Assembly (NCBI RefSeq): GCF_027943255.1
Contig: NC_072892.1
Coordinates: forward strand, 19,615,792-19,679,791
Reading direction: 5' to 3'
From: Anastrepha obliqua
Lineage: Eukaryota > Arthropoda > Insecta > Diptera > Tephritidae
Length of the DNA: 64,000 bases
The notes below the pieces were generated by a model that worked only from the letters and a program-made list of their open reading frames with translations, was not told the origin of the DNA and made no database searches. Shown piece after piece: positions 58,531 to 64,000 of this stretch. The position numbers and the translations under genes were made by a program. Each line of letters starts with the position of its first letter. The stretch's first letter is position 1.

Positions 58531-59480
58531 ATGTTATGTTATGTTATGTTGTGTTATGTTATGTTATGTTATGTTATGTTATGTTATGTTATGTTATGTT
58601 ATGTTATGTTATGTTATGTTATGTTATGTTATGTTATGTTATGTTATGTTATGTTATGTTATGTTATGTTATGTTATGTTATGTTATGTTATGTTATGTT
58701 ATGTTATGTTATGTTATGTTATGTTATGTTATGTTATGTTATGTTATGTTATGTTATGTTATGTTATGTTATGTTATGTTATGTTATGTTATGTTATGTT
58801 ATGTTATGTTATGTTATGTTATGTTATGTTATGTTATGTTATGTTATGTTATGTTATGTTATGTTATGTTATGTAATGTTGTGTTGTGTTGTGTTGTGTT
58901 GTGTTGTGTTGTGTTGTGTTGTGTTGTGTTGTGTTGTGTTGTGTTGTGTTGTGTTGTGTTGTGTTGTGTTGTGTTGTGTTGTGTTGTGTTGTGTTGTGTT
59001 GTGTTGTGTTGTGTTGTGTTGTGTTGTGTTGTGTTGTGTTGTGTTGTGTTGTGATGTGTTGTGTTGTGTTGTGTTGTGTTGTGTTGTGTTGTGTTGTGTT
59101 GTGTTGTGTTGTGTTGTGTTGTGTTGTGTTGTGTTGTGTTGTGTTGTGTTGTGTTGTGTTGTGTTGTGTTGTGTTGTGTTGTGTTGTGTTGTGTTGTGTT
59201 GTGTTGTGTTGTGTTGTGTTGTGTTGTGTTGTGTTGTGTTGTGTTGTGTTGTGTTGTGTTGTGTTGTGTTGTGTTGTGTTGTGTTGTGTTGTGTTGTGTT
59301 GTGTTGTGTTGTGTTGTGTTGTGTTGTGTTGTGTTGTGTTGTGTTGTGTTGTGTTGTGTTGTGTTGTGTTGTGTTGTGTTGTGTTGTGTTGTGTTGTGTT
59401 GTGTTGTGTTGTGTTGTGTTGTGTTGTGTTATGTCATGTTATGTTATGTTATGTTATGTTATGTTATGTTATGTTATGTT
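58531..59480 (+). repeat. (ATGTT)n / (GTGTT)n pentamer array, 190 units
   Basis: 58531-58880 is (ATGTT)70 with a single GTGTT at 58551 and ATGTA at 58871. 58881-59430 is (GTGTT)110 with a single GTGAT at 59051. 59431-59480 is (ATGTT)10 with ATGTC first. The array starts directly inside a copy of the ~375-bp repeat (GGGGTAATTTGTT). A 5-bp unit with no stop codon keeps all plus frames open (MLCYV and MLCCV repeats); these are not genes. Very pure, so recently expanded. Confidence 0.97.
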
Positions 59481-60366
59481 AAAGTATATGTTATGTTAAT
59501 GTTAACTCATTATCTATATCCATACAAAATATGTATCAAACAAATAAAATTAAAATTTTCTTTTGAAAAATGCAACCATTCAATCAGTATTTTCTTATGA
59601 CGTTATCACGTTAAACTATCGTCAGTAAACCGACTTTGCAGACAACCTCTTTTTGAGGAAAATTTGGTTTTGAAAAAATTTCATGCTTTCGAAATTTTTT
59701 TATTTTACTTTATTTCTTCAAAATTTTTGAAAACAATTTTTTTTATAATTTTCGAAAAACACCCCTTTGAAAAAATGTTTTCTATGTGTCATAGTGGTAT
59801 TCCATTAACTTTTAGGATTATAGTCAAATACTTACAAATATCTACGCTTTCACAAATAGCAACAATAAACAAATTTCCTCAAAACCAAAAAATTTACTTT
59901 TTTTCTAAAAAAATTCTAAACAAACAACGTAATAAATTTAGGATTTTGTGTTCACGAAAAAACGGTATTGTTTTTATTGTATTAACTGAAAACCAAAATG
60001 TTGCAAAAAATCAAAACAAAACTAAATTATTTTTTTGTGTTCATTTGGTCCATATGTTCCATAAAAAGTTGATATGGTAAATAATATGCAGGGTCTGATA
60101 CACGCAAATTTCCATTGACCATTATAGTGAGAAAATTATCGATCACCAATTCCAACAGGATTTCAAAATCAGAGTTGGAATGAGTTGTTGTGTGGTGTAC
60201 TTCTGAAAAAAATGAGAAATAAACAAAATAAATCTAAAAATTCGAATTCTAACTTTATCTTGTGTATGTTCTTATTACCTTTGAATTTTTCCAATGAAGC
60301 ACCATTCATTTTAAATTTTCCAAGAATTTTTTTTATCATTTCGCGTTTCTTTCCTTTTTCATTCGA

Positions 60367-60904
60367 TTCCAACATTTGTTCATAGCCGAAAACATCGTTT
60401 GCAAACGAATTCATTTCCATATAGAATTGGTCAAAGAAAGCATTGCTCAATTGAATTGAAACATTATTTTCATAAATACTTAGGACCTTAACTAATGCAC
60501 CTTGGTACATACCTAACGCAGATATTCATCGCGACCTTGACATCGATACTATTGATGAAACAATACAAAGCGCTAGCAGAAGACACATAAATAGACTATT
60601 AAGGCATACAAATCCTATGATGAGAAGACTACCAAATAAAGAAAAATCTACCCAAAGTCGGCTTAACCGTCAAACACCAACAGATCTTGCAAAATCCTTG
60701 TAATCAATTGTCAACTAATCGTATATATCATTGTTTGTTAACCACTTGTTTTTAAATAATATGTATGTATATATTTCTTCTAAATGAGCTTGGGGGCATT
60801 GGCCCTTCAATATCACTCTCATTCCATCTTTTTGTAAATCAAATTACTTATTGTCTAACGACAGGTGTAATATTTTATGGAAGAAATAAAAAAAAAAAAA
60901 AAAA
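60367..60904 (+). mobile_element. Jockey-type LINE 3' end with poly(A) and target duplication
   Basis: The duplicated target TTTTCATTCGA occurs at 60356-60366 and 60905-60915, an exact 11 bp. The retained coding end reads ILRTLTNAPWYIPNADIHRD then LDIDTIDETIQSASRRHINRL, MMRRLP and RLNRQTPTDLAKSL followed by a stop. That order (APWY, HRDL, then RRL-x-R-x-PTDL) is typical of Jockey reverse transcriptase C-termini. The 3' untranslated region ends GAAATAAAAAAAAAAAAAAA, a poly(A) tail with AATAAA signal. A heavily 5'-truncated insertion into the nested Helitron. Confidence 0.85.
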
Positions 60905-60915
60905 TTTTCATTCGA

Positions 60916-61233
60916 ATCATTTGAAATTTCTGTATACAATACATTTCTGTATCACAATACAAATACAAAAAATTCAAAAAAAGTTGTACACATAAAATGA
61001 ATGTCGATTCGAAACTTACTTTAATCTAACAATCGAGCAAGTTTTGTTTTGGACAATATTTTGATTTTTTCTTTTTTTTATATGAAGAAAATATTTAAAA
61101 GAAATTTTTTTTTTGCTAAAAACCTTCCCCTAGTGGATCCCTATAATATGAAAAAAGAACGAATAAAATTGGCCTCGTATCGGCCGAAAAAAATGCGGAC
61201 GAACGAACATCATTTCATTTTTATATATATAGA
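60916..61233 (-). other. 5' terminal region of the nested Helitron
   Basis: Minus strand from TCTATATATATAAAAATGAA through CGGCCGATACGAGGCCAATT. No coding content; it is a leader-type region in which two AAACCTTCCCC/ATGAAGAAAA motifs are the only notable strings. Confidence 0.45.
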
Positions 61234-61393
61234 TTAGAATACCAAAAATTGGTAAAAAGTTTGATGAAGTTAGTATTTAGTACTCCTAGAAAAAATATGA
61301 GCTTAGAGAAAAATGGGGGTTAGACCATTTGATATAGAAACGAATTTATATTATCAACGATAGAGGTATTGCTGAATTGAATGCATTCTCTTA

Positions 61394-62533
61394 TTGGTAA
61401 AGCTTTTATCTGACATACCGATGTGCAATATAAGCAAAAACTCAGGTCAAGGTAGGGTTCTAAAGACATGTAAGCTAATCTTGTGGGATGAGTGCACAAT
61501 GGCCCATAAAAAGTCGCTGGAAGCTTTAGACCGATCTCTGAGAGACTTGAGAGGTAATGATCAACCAATGGGTGGTGCCTTACTCTTAATGGCAGGGGAT
61601 TTTCGACAAATTCTTCCAGTTATTCCGAAAGGAACCGCCGCAGATGAAGTGAATGCCTGCTTAAAATCGTCATACCTATGGGACTACGTTCAAAAATTGA
61701 CTCTTTCTACAAATATGAGAGCACATTTGGGAGGTGATGATTCAGCAGAAGTTTTTTCTGAACAACTACTTACAATAGGCAATGGAAAAATACCAGTTCC
61801 TTTATCACCAAATTTAATTTCTTTTCCTCCAGGTTTTTGTCAACTTATGTTATCAGTCGATGCTTTGATAGAAGGGGTATTTCCAAATATTTCAGCCAAT
61901 CACACAAACTATAGATGGCTTCGAGAAAGGGCCATTTTGGCACCTACGAATGACGATGTAAATGTCATTAATTCCAAAATTCAAGAAATACTACCAGGAA
62001 CTGTAACAACTTATCATTCCATTGACACAGTCGTCGAAGAATCCCAGGCTGTTCTTTATCCCGTTGAGTTTCTTAACTCCTTGGACCCATCAGGAATTCC
62101 TCCTCATCGACTGATGCTTAAAAAGGGGGCCATGATAATTATGCTGCGTAATTTGGATCCTCCACGTTTATGCAATGGCACAAGGCTAATCATCACGAAA
62201 CTTTTACCGAATGTTATAGGAGCTATGGTTTTATCAGGAAATTTTGAAAACCACAAAGTTTTCATAGCAAGAATTCCAATGATACCGACGGATATACCTT
62301 TCAATTTTAAACGCTTCCAATTTCCTATTAGACTGGCTTTCGCAATGTCCATAAATAAAGCTCAGGGACAATCATTAGCTGTAGCAGGAGTCAATCTAAC
62401 CAACTCATGTTTTACCCATGGCCAATTATATGTAGCCTGCTCCAGAGTTGGCGCACCGAAAAACCTTTTTATTTACACTCAAAATAATATAACAAAAAAT
62501 GTCGTATATCCGATCGTTTTAAATAATACCTAA
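61394..62533 (+). CDS. Helitron Pif1-type helicase, N-terminally truncated (379 aa)
   Basis: An uninterrupted frame of 379 codons holds most of a Pif1-like helicase of Helitron RepHel type. Walker B WDEC is at residues 31-34, motif III GDFRQILPVIPKG at 68-80, then LRERAILAPTNDDVNVIN, KKGAMIIMLRNLDPPRLCNGT (motif V region), INKAQGQ from residue 320, and QLYVACSRV (motif VI) at 344-352. Walker A, the N-terminal zinc finger and the Rep nuclease are missing. The upstream frame is cut where the internal tandem repeat begins. Without Walker A it should not hydrolyse ATP. The Met chosen is internal. The open frame shows this outer Helitron is not very old despite having been invaded. Confidence 0.88.
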   Translation: MVKLLSDIPMCNISKNSGQGRVLKTCKLILWDECTMAHKKSLEALDRSLRDLRGNDQPMGGALLLMAGDFRQILPVIPKGTAADEVNACLKSSYLWDYVQKLTLSTNMRAHLGGDDSAEVFSEQLLTIGNGKIPVPLSPNLISFPPGFCQLMLSVDALIEGVFPNISANHTNYRWLRERAILAPTNDDVNVINSKIQEILPGTVTTYHSIDTVVEESQAVLYPVEFLNSLDPSGIPPHRLMLKKGAMIIMLRNLDPPRLCNGTRLIITKLLPNVIGAMVLSGNFENHKVFIARIPMIPTDIPFNFKRFQFPIRLAFAMSINKAQGQSLAVAGVNLTNSCFTHGQLYVACSRVGAPKNLFIYTQNNITKNVVYPIVLNNT

Positions 62534-62589
62534 ACTGACTTAAAAAAGTTAAAGTTGTTTTATTTACATTGCATACTTTTTGATAGAAA

Positions 62590-62620
62590 TGTGGGGGGAA
62601 ACCCACGGGTATAAGCTAGT
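62590..62620 (+). other. Helitron 3' terminus and hairpin
   Basis: GGGGGGAAACCCACGGGTATAAGCTAG|T: a short hairpin (ACCC-AC-GGGT or GGG-AAA-CCC) ends about 6 bp before the CTAG terminus, with host T following at 62620. This defines the right end of the outer Helitron. Confidence 0.75.
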
Positions 62621-62764
62621 TCTAAATAAAATGGAGATGGAAAAACAATAGCACGGAGGCAGCTAAGAGGAAAGAGCAAGCTTTTGGCACTGCCAAACAC
62701 AGCGTTAATATGTAAATATTAGTTAATTATTCTAGTATGTTGAATGATTGAAAATGTTGCAGAA

Positions 62765-63785
62765 AGCCTATGGCGAGTGAGCTTTATGAAAAACACGGAT
62801 CTACGAGTGGTGTAAGGCTTTTGCAGAGGGCCGAGAAGTCGTGGAAGATTTGCCCCGATCTGGTCGCCCATCAACGTCTGGAATGGATGAAAACACTGAA
62901 AAAGTCAAGGAAACGGTGCTGGAAAATCATCATTTAAGTTTGAGAGAGGTAGCTCGTGACCTTAGCGTGTCTCACGAATCAATTCGCAACATTTTACACC
63001 ATCAATTGGACATGAGACGCGTGGCTGCTCGACTCGTTCCAAGAGAGTTTAATTTCTTTCAAAAAATTCATCGGCAGAAGGTGGTTGAAGACATGCATGA
63101 GCAAGTGAATTCGGACCCAACGTTTATCCAGCGCATCATAACAGGTGATGAGACGTTTGTTTGACATGCAAACCAGTCAACAGACGGCTGAATAGTGCTA
63201 TGCACATGAGAAAACACCCAAAAAACCACTTTAAAGTCGGTCAAAAGTGAAAGTCATGATACTCGTTTTCTTTTATTATCAATGGTGTTGTGCTCTCGGA
63301 ATTCATTCCAAATGTTTCTACGGTAAACAAAGAATATTATTTGGAACTTATGCTACATTTGAGCGAGAATGTGCGTAGGAAACGACCCAATTTATGAAAA
63401 GAAAACTCATGGATCTTGCACCAGATAACGCACCGTCCCACAAGGCTCAATTGTGAACACTTTTTTTACCAAAAACTCAACAAATATCATCGAATAACCA
63501 CCGTATTCACCGGATTTAGCTCCCTGTGACTTTTTCCTTTTCCCAAAACTTAAATTGCCACTCCGCGAATGCCGCTTTGAGTGGATAGAGGTCATTAAGG
63601 AGAACTCGCTGAAGGAGCTGAAGAAGATCTTTCCAAACGCGCTTAAAAGGTGCTTTGATGACTGGGCCAAGCGTTGGCACATGTGTACTATATTGCTTCG
63701 AATGGAGCCTATTTCGAAGGCGAAAAAATAAATTTTGATGATTAAGCCATTATTTTACATTTAATTGAACAATTCCCGGTACTTG
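62765..63785 (+). mobile_element. mariner DD34D transposon, family 2, 5'-truncated
   Basis: Same family as 15898-16992. Frame 62841-63164 is open and reads MEDLPRSGRPSTSGMDENTEKV, then LSLREVARDLSVSHESIRNIL (second helix-turn-helix), MRRVAARLVPREF and SDPTFIQRIITGDETFV with the first catalytic Asp. Beyond that, stops and frameshifts break APDNAPSHKA (second Asp) and the YSPDLAPCDFFLF equivalent. The 3' terminus TTTAATTGAACAATTCCCGG (63760-63779) matches the right end of the sister copy. The left inverted repeat and first ~60 codons are missing. Confidence 0.85.
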
Positions 63786-64000
63786 TTGGGCAGAATATAT
63801 TCCCTAAGACTTCTACTTGCAGTCTTCTTATTTCGCTATCAATTTTGCGCGTTGCTTGTTAAATGTCTTTCATTGCCAGCATTCTCTCTTGCACCCGCAC
63901 CAGTCTATCCAATATTGAATCCAAAATTATGGGGAATTCAGACATAGATTTAAAATTTTGTTGGAGCAAAGCTTGCTTTTCACTTTTCATTCCCACTTTC
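63786..64000. other. Unassigned end of window
   Basis: About 215 bp with no recognised feature. Confidence 0.4.

Larger units (their letters stand above)
55837..59612. mobile_element. TIR-bounded insertion carrying three satellite arrays
   Basis: The left boundary reads TTTTGACGTGATAACGTCTTA. The right boundary, inverted, reads GTTTAACGTGATAACGTCATAAG. The shared core ACGTGATAACGTC is itself partly palindromic (GACGTgATaACGTC). Identical AT-rich repeats on the two outer sides support this being a single insertion into the nested Helitron. Inside are a 29-copy minisatellite, a short unique stretch (56453-56760), a Helitron-like 5' end with ~375-bp repeats, and a 950-bp pentamer array. No transposase was recognised, so it would be a non-autonomous element. 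Exact end positions and target duplication are uncertain by a few bases. Confidence 0.55.
54573..61233 (-). mobile_element. Nested minus-strand Helitron
   Basis: Read on the minus strand, it starts at 61233 with TCTATATATATAAAAATGAA preceded by host A. It ends at 54573 with GAAGCGGGCGAGGGTACGCTAG followed by host T, matching the A|TC...CTAG|T rule exactly. Span is 6661 bp. Its own sequence is about 61233-59613 plus 55836-54573, less a Jockey insertion. It carries a broken Pif1-type helicase C-terminus near its 3' end. No Rep domain was recognised. Its 5' 30 bp closely resemble those of the outer Helitron, so the two are related families. Confidence 0.8.
53958..62619 (+). mobile_element. Helitron with Pif1-type helicase, split by a second Helitron
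   Basis: The 5' terminus is TCTATATATATAAAATTAAA (host A before TC). The 3' terminus is ...ACCCACGGGTATAAGCTAG|T (62616-62619), with a short GGGAAACCC/ACCC-AC-GGGT hairpin just upstream, as Helitrons end in CTRR with a nearby hairpin. A 6.66-kb minus-strand Helitron occupies 54573-61233. Excising it rejoins the tandem repeat on its left (…GGACGCATTTATGATA) with matching repeat on its right (TTAGAATACC...TTGGTAAAAAG). The restored element is about 2.0 kb: 5' end, four or more ~142-bp repeats, the C-terminal helicase frame, and the 3' end. No Rep endonuclease domain is present, so it is a deletion derivative. Confidence 0.8.

Noticed and set aside
58499..59600. Long open frames encoding MLCYV and MLCCV repeats
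   Set aside because: They are translations of a 5-bp microsatellite that happens to contain no stop codon in any plus frame; no start context, domain or composition suggests a protein.
60169..60510. 113-codon minus-strand frame overlapping the Jockey fragment
   Set aside because: It runs antisense across the Jockey coding end and its insertion boundary, so it is not an ancestral frame.

Overview
The window looks like intergenic or intronic DNA from a true fruit fly (Tephritidae) or a close dipteran relative. Reasons: DD41D transposons of the 'rosa' type (first described in Ceratitis rosa), TATGTATG/CATACATA simple repeats, AT-rich unique DNA and a dense insect-type transposon load. No host protein-coding gene, rRNA or canonical tRNA gene could be supported. 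Most long reading frames are transposon relics or frames through simple repeats.

Layout. 1-5.1 kb: unique DNA with one DD41D relic. 5.2-7.5 kb: two convergent RTE-like LINE fragments, one split by a TA-flanked DD41D transposon with an open 217-codon catalytic frame. 9.46-11.82 kb: an internally deleted LOA/I-type LINE between 14-bp target duplications, split by a second DD41D transposon. 13.9-18.0 kb: mariner relics of two families and an RTE-like copy with YADD. 21-27.7 kb: Jockey-like, SINE, RTE-like, LOA-like and mariner pieces. 31.56-32.81 kb: a maT (DD37D) element with near-perfect terminal repeats. 32.9-48.2 kb: four long copies of one tRNA-derived SINE plus a head fragment, interspersed with RTE-like, R1-like, LOA-like and Jockey-like 3' ends. 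A unique block at 39.9-41.0 kb has a striking cluster of TTGATCT/AGATCAA sites. 49.7-53.6 kb: LINE tail fragments and a mariner.

The final 9 kb is a Russian doll. A plus-strand Helitron (5' end 53958, 3' end 62619, Pif1-type helicase frame 61394-62533) was invaded by a minus-strand Helitron (61233 to 54573, broken helicase). That one was invaded by a ~3.8-kb segment bounded by inverted ACGTGATAACGTC (55837-59612) and by a Jockey fragment with an exact 11-bp target duplication (60367-60904). The inverted-repeat segment holds a 29-copy minisatellite, a ~375-bp higher-order repeat and a 950-bp pentamer array.

Two observations tie parts together. (1) The SINE and the RTE-like LINE share a 38-nt 3' tail with identical internal spacing, so this LINE is the likely source of the SINE's mobility. 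(2) At least seven insertions can be ordered in time by nesting. All family assignments were made by reading translations, not by database search.
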